In this document: piece after piece, positions 1 through 10,167 of the stretch | Layout of the letters: each line of letters begins with the position of its first letter | Position numbering within the stretch: the stretch's first letter is position 1 | Assembly: GCA_022828085.1 (NCBI GenBank) | Contig: JAJEIY010000007.1 | Coordinates: 47,179-111,178, forward strand | Origin: Acidobacteriota bacterium | Lineage (GTDB): Bacteria; Acidobacteriota; Vicinamibacteria; Marinacidobacterales; Marinacidobacteraceae | Reading direction: 5' to 3' | Length of the DNA: 64,000 nt | Notes under the pieces: generated by a model | The model's input: only the letters and a program-made list of their open reading frames with translations | What the model was told of the DNA's origin: nothing | Databases searched by the model: none | Position numbers and translations under genes: made by a program

Positions 1-862
1 GGACCTCCGCGGGCCCCACCAGATCACGTCCGCGGCGCGGCTCCGCGGCCGGGCGGTCCCCCAGCACATCGGCGCCCGAGGCCGCGCGCACCCCCCCGCG
101 GAGCAGATTGAGGGTCAGCGCGCCGGGCGTTCGCTCCTGAAGAAAGCGGCCGTAGTTGCGGCCGGTGTTGATCTCGAGGATGTAGCCGGTCCCCCGGCGG
201 ATGAGATCGACGTGCTCCACCACGCCGTCCCGCGGTGTTTCCTCGGCGAAGGCGGTCTCGACGAAGGCCGTCCGCACCAGGACCGAGACCCGGCGGCGTC
301 CTTCTTCGATCTCCAGCGGAACCGGCGGGTCGGTGCGCACGATCACCCGGGTGGACCCCGGGCGGCTCGCGATCTCGACATCGAGGCGGGGATAACCCTC
401 TCCTACCGCCAGGGTCCTCGCGTTGTCGTCGTAGCGGGCGCGGCCCGGGAGCAGGTCCGGCAGGACCAGCGCCACGAAATCGAGGGGCACGAACCACTCG
501 CCACCCCGCCGAACGCTCGGGTTTCGCAGCACGCGGGTGGTGTCCCCGACCCTGACGAAGCTGCGTCCGGCATCGAAACGAACCGGTTCGCCGGAGAACC
601 GGAGCACCACCTGCCGCTCGCTGTCTCCCGGCCGCACCGTCCCCCCGAGCGCCTCGGCAACCTCGGCGAGCCGCACCATCTCCACTCCGCCCAGCCTGCG
701 TACGGCCAGTGCCGTGGCATCCCCCTGATCGACGATCCAGAGCTCGGGCGACCGCTGGGCCCCGAGGAGCGCGCCAGTCGCTTCCGGCGCCGGAATCCAG
801 GCCGCACCCGCGAACCCGAGGGCGAGGAGGAACGGCCGGAATCGGAGGGCGCCGCGACGCAT
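1..862 (-). CDS. Probable N-acetylmuramoyl-L-alanine amidase, N-terminal part (runs off window start)
   Basis: The minus-strand frame is open from an ATG at 862 to the window edge (287 codons), so only the N-terminal part is visible. Residues 8-27 form a signal-peptide-like hydrophobic stretch after two arginines. Residues about 40-150 resemble the stalk domain (copper amine oxidase N-terminal type) common in cell-wall amidases, with the phrases GGEWFVPLDFVA and RYDDNARTLAV. Residues about 155-275 look like a beta-rich AMIN-type domain that would target the enzyme to peptidoglycan. The catalytic zinc amidase domain would lie outside the window, so the name rests on architecture only. The ATG lies head to head with the inositol-phosphate synthase gene, so the two are divergently expressed from about 90 bases. 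Confidence 0.5.
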   Translation of the reverse strand, partial: MRRGALRFRPFLLALGFAGAAWIPAPEATGALLGAQRSPELWIVDQGDATALAVRRLGGVEMVRLAEVAEALGGTVRPGDSERQVVLRFSGEPVRFDAGRSFVRVGDTTRVLRNPSVRRGGEWFVPLDFVALVLPDLLPGRARYDDNARTLAVGEGYPRLDVEIASRPGSTRVIVRTDPPVPLEIEEGRRRVSVLVRTAFVETAFAEETPRDGVVEHVDLIRRGTGYILEINTGRNYGRFLQERTPGALTLNLLRGGVRAASGADVLGDRPAAEPRRGRDLVGPAEV

Positions 863-947
863 GAATGGCAGCCGGGGACAGAATAGCGTTTCGCCGTGCG
901 GGGTCCGGGGACCCGACCACGTCCTTACCGTAGAATCCGCCGCCCTC

Positions 948-2282
<1,335 letters not shown>

Positions 2283-2285
2283 TCC

Positions 2286-3083
2286 GTGCAGATCTCGAAG
2301 AGCCGGTGCGTCGGCTGCGGCAACTGCGTCGCCGTCTGCCCGGTTTCGGCGATCAGCATCGGGGACGACGGACGCGCGGTGGTGAACAGCGACCAGTGCG
2401 TCGAGTGCTACACCTGCTACCGCGGCCTGAGCACCGAGCGACTGAACCCGACCCTCATCCGAACGATCCGGCGAGTGCTCGGCTGGGTGCGGCTCCGCTT
2501 CGATCCCGAGCCGGACATCTGCCCGACCTCGGCGATCGAACCGCAGGAACTCACCTGGCCGCGCGTGGTGCGCCGCGCCTTCAGCGATCCCCTCGTCTCC
2601 CATGAGGCCACCGGCGTCCACGGCCGAGGGACCGAGGAAGTCAAGACGAACGACGTGACCGGCCGGGTCTCGGTCGGGGAATGCGGAATGACGGTGGAGT
2701 TCGGCCGGCCGGGGGTCTCCGCGAGCTTCGCCGACATGGACCGGGTGACCCGGCGCCTTGCTGGACTCGGGGTGCACTTCGAGAAGAAGAACCCGGTCAC
2801 CAACCTGATGAGCGACGTCGCCACGGGGGCGATCCGGGAAGATCTCCTGGGAGAACGCGTCCTCTCGGCGATCGTGGAGATCAAGGTCCGGACGGAGCAG
2901 GTGCCCGAAGTGATGAAAGAGGTGGAAACCGCCGCCGCCGAGTCCGAAACGATCATTTCGGTGGGCGCCGCGACCCGCTGCGGCCCGGAGGGCGAGGACG
3001 ACCTCGGGGCCATGCTGCAGCAGCACGGCTACACGGCGTTTCGGGGAAAGACGAACCTCGGACTGGGTCGCCGGCCGGCCTGA
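2286..3083 (+). CDS. 4Fe-4S dicluster ferredoxin-like protein with uncharacterised C-terminal domain
   Basis: A 265-residue protein with a GTG start three bases after the inositol-phosphate synthase stop, so surely co-transcribed. The first cluster motif is Cys8-x2-Cys11-x2-Cys14-x3-Cys18-Pro. The second begins Cys38-x2-Cys41-x2-Cys44, but its fourth ligand, in DICP, is Cys79, so a 34-residue insertion with a basic amphipathic stretch splits this motif. Residues about 110-265 form a domain I do not recognise, with an ending reminiscent of ACT-like folds (alternating strands and helices, VEIKVRTEQVPEVMKEV). There is no signal peptide. A redox partner or regulatory role beside inositol synthesis is inferred only from the pairing. 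Confidence 0.75.
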   Translation: MQISKSRCVGCGNCVAVCPVSAISIGDDGRAVVNSDQCVECYTCYRGLSTERLNPTLIRTIRRVLGWVRLRFDPEPDICPTSAIEPQELTWPRVVRRAFSDPLVSHEATGVHGRGTEEVKTNDVTGRVSVGECGMTVEFGRPGVSASFADMDRVTRRLAGLGVHFEKKNPVTNLMSDVATGAIREDLLGERVLSAIVEIKVRTEQVPEVMKEVETAAAESETIISVGAATRCGPEGEDDLGAMLQQHGYTAFRGKTNLGLGRRPA

Positions 3084-3099
3084 CGTTCGGCCGCCCGCG

Positions 3100-4254
3100 T
3101 CAGGGCGCGAGCGCCGCGACGAGCGCGTCCACGACCTCGTCCACCTGAGACTCGGTGATCACGAGCGGGGGCAGCAGCCGGATCACCGTTGATCCGGCCG
3201 GAAGCGCCAGCACGCCGCCTTCCATCAGCCGTTCCAGGGTGGGGCGGCAGCGCTCCCGGAGCTCGACGCCGATCATCAGGCCCAGCTGCCGCACCGCGCG
3301 CGCCCGGGCGGGCAGCTTTCGGGAGATCCGTTCCCGGAACCGCGCGCCCCGCGCCTCCGCGCGCTCGGCCAACCGTTCGTCCTCCATGAAGCGGATGGCG
3401 GCGAGCGCCGCCGCGCAGGCGAGCGGGTTCCCCCCGAACGTCGTGCCGTGCTTGCCGATGAGCGGCGGCAGCCGGTCGCCGGCTAGCACCGCACCCATGG
3501 GCACGCCGCCGGCGATCGCCTTGGCCAGGCACATGAGGTCCGGTTCCACGCCGTGGTGTTCGCAGGCGAACATCCGGCCGGTGCGGCAGAAGCCGGTCTG
3601 GGACTCGTCCAGAATAAGCATCGCGCCCGCTTCGTCGCAGGCGGCGCGCACGGCGCGCAGATACCCGGGTTCGGCGGGGCGCACGCCGCCTTCGCCCTGG
3701 ACCGGCTCCAGCAGGACCGCGGCGGTGGCTTCGCCGACCGCGCCGCGCATCCTTTCGGCGTCGCCAAACGGCACGAAGGAAAAGCCGGGCACCAGGGGCG
3801 CGAAGGGCTCCCGGTAGTCCTTCCGGAAGGTGGCGCTCAGCGCCCCCATGGTGCGGCCATGGAAACCGCGCATCGCGGAGACGATTCCGGTGCGGCCGGT
3901 GGCGAGGCGGGCGAACTTGAGGGCCGCCTCCACCGCCTCGGCTCCCGAGTTGCACAGGAAGGCGCGCGTCAGCCCCGGGGGCGCGATGGAGACGAGCTTC
4001 TCGAGCAGCTCCGCCCGCCGGTCGTTGTAGAAGATGCCGGGACAGGTCACCAGGAGCCGCGCCTGTTCGGAGATCGCCCGCGCCACCGCGGGATTGGCGT
4101 GCCCGACGCTCGCCACGCCGATTCCGCCCACGCAGTCGAGAAAGCGGCGGCCCCGGTCGTCCCAGACCTCGGCGCCGCTCCCGCGGACCAGCGTCAGCTC
4201 GCGCTTGGGATAGACCTCGAGCCCCCAGGTCCGCTCGGCCTCCCGGGAGTTCAT
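3100..4254 (-). CDS. lysJ: [LysW]-aminoadipate semialdehyde / ornithine aminotransferase
   Basis: A 384-residue class III PLP aminotransferase that transfers an amino group to the LysW-bound semialdehyde in the carrier-protein route to lysine, or to ornithine if the substrate is glutamate. The PLP lysine is Lys245 in LAKAIAGG. The aspartate that pairs with the pyridine nitrogen is Asp216 in [24 protein letters not shown] at 101-113 is the usual phosphate-binding region. The ATG at 4254 overlaps the lysZ stop (ATGA), which fixes the start and implies translational coupling. This is the last gene of the operon. Acetylornithine aminotransferase is the closest alternative name; the LysW neighbours favour LysJ. 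Confidence 0.9.
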   Translation of the reverse strand: MNSREAERTWGLEVYPKRELTLVRGSGAEVWDDRGRRFLDCVGGIGVASVGHANPAVARAISEQARLLVTCPGIFYNDRRAELLEKLVSIAPPGLTRAFLCNSGAEAVEAALKFARLATGRTGIVSAMRGFHGRTMGALSATFRKDYREPFAPLVPGFSFVPFGDAERMRGAVGEATAAVLLEPVQGEGGVRPAEPGYLRAVRAACDEAGAMLILDESQTGFCRTGRMFACEHHGVEPDLMCLAKAIAGGVPMGAVLAGDRLPPLIGKHGTTFGGNPLACAAALAAIRFMEDERLAERAEARGARFRERISRKLPARARAVRQLGLMIGVELRERCRPTLERLMEGGVLALPAGSTVIRLLPPLVITESQVDEVVDALVAALAP

Positions 4255-5042
4255 TCGATCACCGTCCCCCGTCCCGCGAGGGCGTCCCGGACGGGATGCT
4301 CGACCCGCCCGTCGGCGATCACCACGCGGGTGGAGCCGTCCCGGACCAGGCGGCTCAGAGCAAGCATCTTCCGCCTCATGCGCCCGCTCACCGCGGCCTC
4401 GCGGCGCTCGATTTCGGTGCGCGACATGCGCGGGACGAGCGAGCACGGGTCGTCCGGCGATTCGAGGAAACCGGGGGCCTCGATCAACTGGACCACCAGC
4501 TCGGCGTGGAGTTCAGCGTTGAGCGCAACCAGGATGTCGTCGTTCTCCGAGTTGATCGCGAAGCCGCGCTCGTCGAGGATCGGGATGGTCAGGACCGGCG
4601 CCAGTCCCTGGTCGAGCAGTTGCCGCAGCAGCCCCACGTTCACCCCGGCCGGCTTGCCCGACAGGTCGCGCCGGATCAGGGTCTTGCCGCCCTTCCGGAC
4701 GCGGATGCCCGGGTTCCGGCGGCCGCGGACGAGGGCGCCGTCGAGGCCGGTGAGGCCGATCGCATTCACCCCGCGCCGCTGGAACAGTTCCACGATCCGC
4801 TTGTTCCGCAGGCCGGCGTAAGCCATGAGGATGAGGTCCACCGCTTCGGCGTCGGAGTACACGCTGTCGTAGCCGGAAACCGAGGTGAGCACCTGCTTCC
4901 GGATGCCGAGGCGCGCCCCCAGTTCGTCGCGCAGGGCGTTCGCGCCGTGGATGACCACGAACGGCTTCCCCATGCCCGCCAGGTCTTCGCTGATCCCCTC
5001 CAGGTTGACCGCGGCGCCCCCGCCGATCTTGATCAGGAGCAC
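4251..5042 (-). CDS. lysZ: [LysW]-aminoadipate / glutamate kinase
   Basis: A 263-residue amino-acid kinase of the acetylglutamate-kinase family that phosphorylates the gamma or delta carboxylate of the LysW-linked amino acid. The N-terminus VLLIKIGGGAAVN is the ATP-binding start of the family. Further family features are VVIHGANALRDELG, LTGLDGALVRGRR and the late FAINSENDDILVALNAELHAE. I chose the GTG at 5042 because the kinase fold begins there; upstream sequence in this frame only overlaps the amidotransferase gene, which ends five bases before. There is no strong ribosome site, so coupling to the upstream gene is likely. The gene overlaps lysJ by ATGA. Confidence 0.9.
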   Translation of the reverse strand: MLLIKIGGGAAVNLEGISEDLAGMGKPFVVIHGANALRDELGARLGIRKQVLTSVSGYDSVYSDAEAVDLILMAYAGLRNKRIVELFQRRGVNAIGLTGLDGALVRGRRNPGIRVRKGGKTLIRRDLSGKPAGVNVGLLRQLLDQGLAPVLTIPILDERGFAINSENDDILVALNAELHAELVVQLIEAPGFLESPDDPCSLVPRMSRTEIERREAAVSGRMRRKMLALSRLVRDGSTRVVIADGRVEHPVRDALAGRGTVIE

Positions 5043-5046
5043 GACG

Positions 5047-5715
5047 TCACCGGGTCTCGGGTCCGGAGCCGAACGCGCTGATGGTTCCGTTGGCGACGGG
5101 CGTCCACTCGGCCGCGCCGGCCGGCGCCGGATACCGCTCCGAGCAGAGGACGTTCGCGCCGCCGACGGTGGCGCGGCGCATCTGGAAGTAGTCCGGATCC
5201 TCGTTGAAGCGGCTGGCCACGGTGACGCGGAAGGAAGCATCCGTGACAACGACGTTCATGGCCCGGACGTAGCGGGTGCGTTTCTCGATCAGCGGGAGCC
5301 CCCGCTCGAGCGCGCGGCGCAGATCGCCGCGGTCGAACCGCTTGACGAAGTTGAAGACCTTCTCGGCCCCGATCCGGCCCTGTTCCCGGATCCGCACCCC
5401 GCGGAGCTCCCCGTTGAAGAGGAACATGCGCTCCCCGTCGAAGAAGGGCATGTTGTTCGCCACCCGGATCCCCTCGTCCCGGAAGGCGCTCCGGGCGTGG
5501 GCGAGCAGGAGGCGGCTGCGGCCCCGGGGCCGGTGGCGGTCCTCCCAGATCGGCGTGATGTTGCGGTAGATCCGCCAGCGGCCCGCTTCGAGCCAGGCGC
5601 AGCCCCAGCCGTGTCCCTGAAACTCGCGGCTGTTCCTCGCGACCTCGGTGAACGCCTCCAGGTGTTCCCCCAGGTCGAACGGCTCGTCGCCGCGGACGCA
5701 GAGCAGGCGGCACAT
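5047..5715 (-). CDS. Class II glutamine amidotransferase domain protein inside the lysW operon
   Basis: A 222-residue Ntn-type glutamine amidotransferase of the YafJ/EgtC/DUG3 type. After removal of Met1, Cys2 (MCRLLCV) becomes the N-terminal nucleophile. Family landmarks are HGWGCAWLE, LLLAHARSA, NNMPF and FLFNGEL, which in homologues line the glutamine pocket. No partner synthase domain is fused, so it could release ammonia to another enzyme or act as a hydrolase on a gamma-glutamyl compound. It sits between lysY and lysZ, 28 bases after lysY, within the coupled operon. The canonical LysW pathway needs no amidotransferase, so its role is open. A peptidase acting on the LysW-linked amino acid is a speculative alternative. 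Confidence 0.8.
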   Translation of the reverse strand: MCRLLCVRGDEPFDLGEHLEAFTEVARNSREFQGHGWGCAWLEAGRWRIYRNITPIWEDRHRPRGRSRLLLAHARSAFRDEGIRVANNMPFFDGERMFLFNGELRGVRIREQGRIGAEKVFNFVKRFDRGDLRRALERGLPLIEKRTRYVRAMNVVVTDASFRVTVASRFNEDPDYFQMRRATVGGANVLCSERYPAPAGAAEWTPVANGTISAFGSGPETR

Positions 5716-5743
5716 GGGGGGATTCTGCCGCTCCCGTGATCGG

Positions 5744-6769
5744 CTAGATCGGGTGCAGGCCCAGGAAGTCCAGCCCCGCCGTCTCCGGGAATCCGGACAT
5801 CAGGTTGAACGCGTGGACCGCCTGCCCCGCCGCGCCCTTCATCAGGTTGTCGAGGGCGCTCATCGCCACCACCCGCTTCGTATCGGGATCCCGTTCGAAC
5901 CCCACGTCGCAGTAGTTCGTGCCCGCGAGGATCCCGGGTTCCGGATAGCGGTGAATTCCGCTCTGCCCCTTCACGATCCGCACGAACGGCTCTTCGGCAT
6001 AGGCGTCGCGGTAGATCCGCCAGAGCGCCCGGTCATCGAGAGCCTGGTCCGTGAACGCGTGACACGTCGCGAGCACCCCGCGCACCATCTCGATCGAGGT
6101 GGCGGAAAAGTGGAGATCCTCCACGCCGAGGGCTTCCGCGATCTCCCCCTGGTGACGGTGCCCGGTGGGCTTGAACGCCCGGGCGGCGCCGCTGCGTTCC
6201 GGGTGATGACTCGCCGCGCTCGCCTGGATGCCGGCTTCGCTGGAGCCGACCAGAACCTCGACGACGGCCGACTCCAGGACTCCCGCGGCGGCCAGGGGCC
6301 TCAGGGCGAGGATGGCCGCCGTGGCGTTGCACCCGGCGCAGGCCACGAGGTCCGCATCGCGGAGCGCCTCCCGGTGCAGTTCCGGGATCCCGTAGACGAA
6401 CTGGCCCAGGAGATCCGGGCGCGGGTGCGGCCCGCCGTACCAGCGCTCGAAGGCCACGGGATCGCGCAGCCGGAAGTCGGCGCCCAGATCGACGATCCGC
6501 CCCGCAATGCGGCGGAAGTCGTCGATCCGGCGAGAGGACTCCCCGTGGGGCAGACACACGAAGAGCACGTCAACACCGGAAAGCTCGTCGAGGCCCCGGA
6601 ACTGCAGCCGGGTCGCGCCGCGCAGGTTCGGATGTACGCCGTGCGCGAACTTCCCGGCCAGGCGCTCGGAGGTGATCTCGGCCACTTCCACCTCCGGATG
6701 GCCGAGCAGCAGGCGCAGCAGTTCGCCGCCGGCGTAGCCGGAGGCCCCGGCGATGGATGCCCGGATCAT
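5744..6769 (-). CDS. lysY: [LysW]-aminoadipyl / glutamyl phosphate reductase
   Basis: A 341-residue NADPH-dependent reductase of the ArgC family that turns the LysW-bound acyl phosphate into the semialdehyde. Residues 8-16 (GASGYAGGE) bind the cofactor. Cys147 in CAGCNAT is the expected catalytic cysteine, with Asn where classical ArgC often has Tyr, as in LysY proteins. [19 protein letters not shown] corresponds to the substrate-binding region with the catalytic histidine, and the C-terminus ends in a typical [15 protein letters not shown] block. The ATG at 6769 overlaps the lysX stop (ATGA), confirming the start. It acts in the cytoplasm between LysZ and LysJ. Confidence 0.92.
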   Translation of the reverse strand: MIRASIAGASGYAGGELLRLLLGHPEVEVAEITSERLAGKFAHGVHPNLRGATRLQFRGLDELSGVDVLFVCLPHGESSRRIDDFRRIAGRIVDLGADFRLRDPVAFERWYGGPHPRPDLLGQFVYGIPELHREALRDADLVACAGCNATAAILALRPLAAAGVLESAVVEVLVGSSEAGIQASAASHHPERSGAARAFKPTGHRHQGEIAEALGVEDLHFSATSIEMVRGVLATCHAFTDQALDDRALWRIYRDAYAEEPFVRIVKGQSGIHRYPEPGILAGTNYCDVGFERDPDTKRVVAMSALDNLMKGAAGQAVHAFNLMSGFPETAGLDFLGLHPI

Positions 6770-7602
6770 CGGTCCGGCGAGAGAAGGTAGGTCACGATCC
6801 GCTCCGGGATGTCGACCCCGGTGACGCCGATGCTGTTCCGGAACTCCATCGTGTAGTTGACCTCGTTGACGAGCAGGCCTTCCGGGGTCTCGAAGAGATC
6901 CACGGCGAGGACGCCGCCGCCCACCGCCTCCGCGGCCCTGAGCGACAGCTCGGCAAGCTCGGCGGTCACCGGGCAGTTGGAAGTCGTCGCTCCCCGCGCG
7001 GTGTTGGTGATCCAGTGATCCGAGGTCCGATAGACCGCGGCGATGCACTCGTCCCCGACCACGAAGCTGCGGATGTCCCGGCCGCCCTTCTCGACGTACT
7101 TCTGGGCAAAGAAGATGGAATGGTGGTAGCTGCCGAGGATCGCCTTGTGCTCCAGCACCGTCTCCGCGGCCTGCCGATCGTTGATCCGGGACAGCAGCCG
7201 CCCCCAGGATCCGACCGCCGGCTTCAACACCACCGGATAGTCGAGTTCCTCGATGGCTTCGAGGGTGGAGCCCTCGGTGAAGGCGACCCGCGTCTCGGGT
7301 TGCGGCACGCCGGACTCCTGCAGCGCGACGGCGGTCAGGATCTTGTCGCCGCACTTCCTGGACACCTCGTAGCGGTTGACGCACGTGATGCCCATGCTCT
7401 CGAAGAGCCGCAGGGCGTGCATCGCCCGGGAGTGGTTGATGGAGCGCTCCAGGATGACGTCAACCGCGGGTGGAGTCCGCAGGTCGAACACCAGCCGGCG
7501 GTCGTCGAGGAAGACGAGCTCGACGCCGCGCCGCCTCCGCAACTCCCGGATCAGGAGTTTTTCGTCGGGACGAATCAGCGAATGAAGGAACCCGACCCTC
7601 AT
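6766..7602 (-). CDS. lysX: LysW ligase (alpha-aminoadipate or glutamate to LysW), ATP-grasp
   Basis: A 278-residue RimK-type ATP-grasp ligase that attaches the alpha-amino group of aminoadipate and/or glutamate to the C-terminal Glu of LysW. ATP-grasp landmarks are [14 protein letters not shown] near residue 115, [16 protein letters not shown], and the metal-binding end [21 protein letters not shown]. The substrate loop reads [10 protein letters not shown]. Only one ligase is present, so it may serve lysine, arginine or both; I cannot assign the substrate from sequence. The ATG overlaps the lysW stop, and the lysY start overlaps its own stop, so three genes are translationally chained. Confidence 0.92.
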   Translation of the reverse strand: MRVGFLHSLIRPDEKLLIRELRRRRGVELVFLDDRRLVFDLRTPPAVDVILERSINHSRAMHALRLFESMGITCVNRYEVSRKCGDKILTAVALQESGVPQPETRVAFTEGSTLEAIEELDYPVVLKPAVGSWGRLLSRINDRQAAETVLEHKAILGSYHHSIFFAQKYVEKGGRDIRSFVVGDECIAAVYRTSDHWITNTARGATTSNCPVTAELAELSLRAAEAVGGGVLAVDLFETPEGLLVNEVNYTMEFRNSIGVTGVDIPERIVTYLLSPDR

Positions 7603-7763
7603 TCACCCCAGTCCTCTTCTGCCTGCGGCGCCTCGCCCAGGACGATCGGATCGAGATCCAGGATCTCGAGCTCGATCCCGCACTCGGGGCATTCGAGGAG
7701 CTCGCCTTCCACCGGATCCTCGGACGCTTCCACCGCGGCGTCGCACACCGGGCAATTCGTCAT
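7599..7763 (-). CDS. lysW: LysW amino-group carrier protein
   Basis: A 54-residue acidic carrier. Its C-terminal Glu54, in EEDWGE, is joined to the amino group of aminoadipate or glutamate, and the protein then presents the bound intermediate to LysZ, LysY and LysJ. Zinc ligands are Cys4-x2-Cys7 (NCPVC) and Cys25-x2-Cys28 (CPEC), and the middle is dominated by Glu and Asp, giving the negatively charged face the enzymes recognise. The ATG at 7763 is preceded by a good ribosome site (GGAGGAGG). It is the first gene of the coupled lys operon, 57 bases after the upstream unknown gene. Confidence 0.95.
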   Translation of the reverse strand: MTNCPVCDAAVEASEDPVEGELLECPECGIELEILDLDPIVLGEAPQAEEDWGE

Positions 7764-7820
7764 TGCCTCCTCCCCTGGTCCGTGCGAAAGGCGAAGGAAT
7801 CCACCCGGCTCCGGGGCCCC

Positions 7821-8480
7821 TCAGCCACCGCGCAGGATGCGGCAGGCGCGCGTGGTGTTGAAGATTCCGCAGGAACAGAAGCGCGCCATCGCCTCGGCGC
7901 AGTCCTCGGGGGACCGCCGTCCGGTCCGGACCCAGTCGAGCATCTTGCGGGCGAAACCGAACGAGAGCATCCCGTGGCCGCACATCGTGGAGAGCTGGAG
8001 GGTGGCGCGGTCCGGCAGCCGGTCCAGGTTCCCGAAGAACCCCAGGCTGTACTCGACGCTGTGCCGCACAATGCCGGCGCGGCCGGCCAGTTCGGCGGCC
8101 CGTTCGGTCAGCCCGCTGATGTTGATGCTGATCCCCAAATCGGCTTGCTTCAGGTCCGCCAGGAAACCCACCAGCGCCTCTTCGGTGTCGAAGACCGCCG
8201 ACACCACCGTGGGGGCGTTCACGCCGGTGCGGATCGAGTCGAGCGCCAGGCGCTTTCGCCGGCGCCAGTGGGCCAGCGGGTTCAGCCGGGAGGAGCGGAA
8301 GATGCCCCCCTTGGTGGCGTCACCCAGGTTGATCGGCCCGTGGCGGAGGGCGATCTCGGTGAACCGCCGCAGCTTCTCCGGCGACCCCTCGTCGTTGATT
8401 CCCCGCGCCGCCATCGCGAACACGATGTAGTCATCCTTGAGCGTCTCCGGGGCCCCGTAGCGGTGGAGGGTGTTCGTCAT
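7821..8480 (-). CDS. Conserved-looking protein of unknown function with Cys/His cluster at C-terminus
   Basis: A 219-residue cytoplasmic protein that I cannot name. The N-terminal two thirds is a mixed alpha/beta region with no recognised motif. The last 55 residues hold Cys167 and His169 (MCGHG), Cys194, Cys202 and Cys204 (FCSCG) and Cys213, a plausible metal or Fe-S site. The phrase DWVRTGRRSPEDCAEAMARF joins the two halves of this motif. It lies 57 bases upstream of lysW on the same strand, so it may be co-transcribed with lysine synthesis genes. The ATG at 8480 is the first in frame; no signal peptide or membrane segment is seen. Confidence 0.6.
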   Translation of the reverse strand: MTNTLHRYGAPETLKDDYIVFAMAARGINDEGSPEKLRRFTEIALRHGPINLGDATKGGIFRSSRLNPLAHWRRRKRLALDSIRTGVNAPTVVSAVFDTEEALVGFLADLKQADLGISINISGLTERAAELAGRAGIVRHSVEYSLGFFGNLDRLPDRATLQLSTMCGHGMLSFGFARKMLDWVRTGRRSPEDCAEAMARFCSCGIFNTTRACRILRGG

Positions 8481-8578
8481 CGGGCGCGCAAAGCATACGG
8501 GCCCTCGGCGCCGCCCCGCCCCGACGGCCCTCGCGCCGGTTCCGGCGTCGGTTCGGCCGGTCCTTAGAATCGGCGCCC

Positions 8579-10009
8579 ATGGCCTCGAACGCCGCGCCGT
8601 CCTGGGTCGCCTGCCCTGCCGCCTCCGCCGGCCCGGATATCGTGGAGGCGGCGCGGACCATTTCGCCTGCGAACGGCTGGCCGGCCCACCGCGCCCCGCC
8701 GGCGGGAGGGCGCTGGCGCCTCTTCCTGAGCGGCGACGGAGAGGCCGCGCGGTTCGCCGCGGCCGGGGCGGTTTCCGGGCAGCGAGCGGTCGTGACGCCG
8801 GCCCTGGCGATGGACGATCTGCCGCTCCGGCTGCACCGGCTGGGTCCGCTCCCGGACCACGCGGACGCGGTCCTGCTCGCCGACCTTCATCGGGCGTTCC
8901 CCTGCCGGGCCGCGATCCGCCGGCGTGGCGCGCAGGAGGAGACGCCTCCTCTTCCCGCGATCGCGACTCCCGCGTACGTGCTGGCCCGTCTCGGCCAGCT
9001 CGGATCGGGAGCCCGGACTCTGGTGGCGTCGGCCCAGGAGGACGAGATCGTGCGGCGGGCTGCGGACCTCCTCGCCGGCAGAGGCGCGGCCTGCCAGTTC
9101 GAGGTAGCGCGCGAACCCGTCCCCCCGGCGTCCCCCGCGCCGGTGCGGGGTCCTGGGGAACGTGAGCTGGCCGGAGCCGCGAGCGCCGCTGAGCTGAGGA
9201 ACATCGCCCTTCAGGCGCCGGCGGCCGCCGTGCGGGGCCAGGCGGCCACGGCGGCGGCGGAGGCGGAGCCGGATGACCCCCTCGGTCACTTGCTGGCCGG
9301 CTGTGCGGCGAACGAACGGAAACAGCCGGCGGAGGCCGCGGCGGCGTTTCGAAGGGCCCTTGAGCGTGACGAATCGCTCGCCGCCGCTCACTTCGAACTC
9401 GGCAAGACGATGATCGTGCTGGATGACCTCGAAGCGGCGCTCGAGTGCTTTCGGCGGACCACCGAGACCCTGCCCGGGTTCGCTCCCGGATGGGCGAACG
9501 CCGGCGCCGCTCTCGGCGAACTGGAACGTCCCGAAGAGGCGCTGGGAAAGCTCGAGCGCGCCGCCGATCTCGACCCGCTCAGCCACTCGCTCGCCTCGAA
9601 CCTGGGAGTCACGCTGCGGGACCTCGGCCGGCTGGCGGAGGCGGAACGCGCTTTCCGATGGGCGCTCGAGCTCGCCCCCGACTTCGTGTTCGGGCATTAC
9701 AACCTCGCGAACGCGGTCTATCTCCAGGGCCGCCACCGGGAAGCGGTGGGGTTGTTCGAGAAGGCCCAGGCGATGGACCCGTCGGGCTCCGACCGCCAGC
9801 GGCTGCTCCTCGCGGCGGCCCGGCTGGCGGCGGGGGACGTGGAGAAGGCGCTTCGGGACTACCGGGCGCTGTTCGACTCGCTGGAGGGCCAGATGCGGCT
9901 CGACATGCGCACGGTGGCGCAATGGGACCTGCGACGGCTCGCCGAGCGAACGGGCGTCGGCCCGGGCCTGAAACGCGCGGCCGAGTTCGTCCGGTCGGTC
10001 CGGGCCTGA
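8579..10009 (+). CDS. TPR-repeat protein
   Basis: A 476-residue protein. Residues about 250-430 contain at least four to five tetratricopeptide repeats with the A-x3-F-x2-A-L pattern (for example AEAAAAFRRALERD, EAERAFRWALELAPDFVFGHYNLANAVY), so it is a protein-protein interaction scaffold. Residues 1-200 are an alpha/beta region rich in Ala and Arg with no clear domain; a GDGEAARF phrase and a possible small Rossmann-like layout do not suffice for a name. No signal peptide or membrane segment is seen, so a cytoplasmic location is likely. It is followed by a GCCGGT/ACCGGC inverted repeat near 10016-10033 that may be a weak terminator. Confidence 0.7.
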   Translation: MASNAAPSWVACPAASAGPDIVEAARTISPANGWPAHRAPPAGGRWRLFLSGDGEAARFAAAGAVSGQRAVVTPALAMDDLPLRLHRLGPLPDHADAVLLADLHRAFPCRAAIRRRGAQEETPPLPAIATPAYVLARLGQLGSGARTLVASAQEDEIVRRAADLLAGRGAACQFEVAREPVPPASPAPVRGPGERELAGAASAAELRNIALQAPAAAVRGQAATAAAEAEPDDPLGHLLAGCAANERKQPAEAAAAFRRALERDESLAAAHFELGKTMIVLDDLEAALECFRRTTETLPGFAPGWANAGAALGELERPEEALGKLERAADLDPLSHSLASNLGVTLRDLGRLAEAERAFRWALELAPDFVFGHYNLANAVYLQGRHREAVGLFEKAQAMDPSGSDRQRLLLAAARLAAGDVEKALRDYRALFDSLEGQMRLDMRTVAQWDLRRLAERTGVGPGLKRAAEFVRSVRA

Positions 10010-10070
10010 CCCGCGGCCGGTCGGACCACCGGCTGCCGGGTCCGATTTGCCGGGAATTCCCGATTTCCAT

Positions 10071-10100
10071 TTGACTTGGACCCCGGTTCGGCCGTATAAG
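10071..10100 (+). promoter_or_regulatory. Sigma70-type promoter for the exported three-gene operon
   Basis: TTGACT at 10071-10076 and TATAAG at 10095-10100 are separated by 18 bases, a near-consensus promoter standing out from GC-rich surroundings. It lies about 70 bases before the first gene, at 10168. Confidence 0.65.
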
Positions 10101-10167
10101 GGCTTCCCCCCGCCACGCGTATGTCCAGCGTGGTGGTCATCCCCCCGGCGAACGGAGAACCTCCCCT

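Noticed and set aside
10016..10033. Inverted repeat GCCGGT/ACCGGC after the TPR gene
   Set aside because: The stem is only six bases and there is no T tract; mentioned with the gene but not listed as a terminator.
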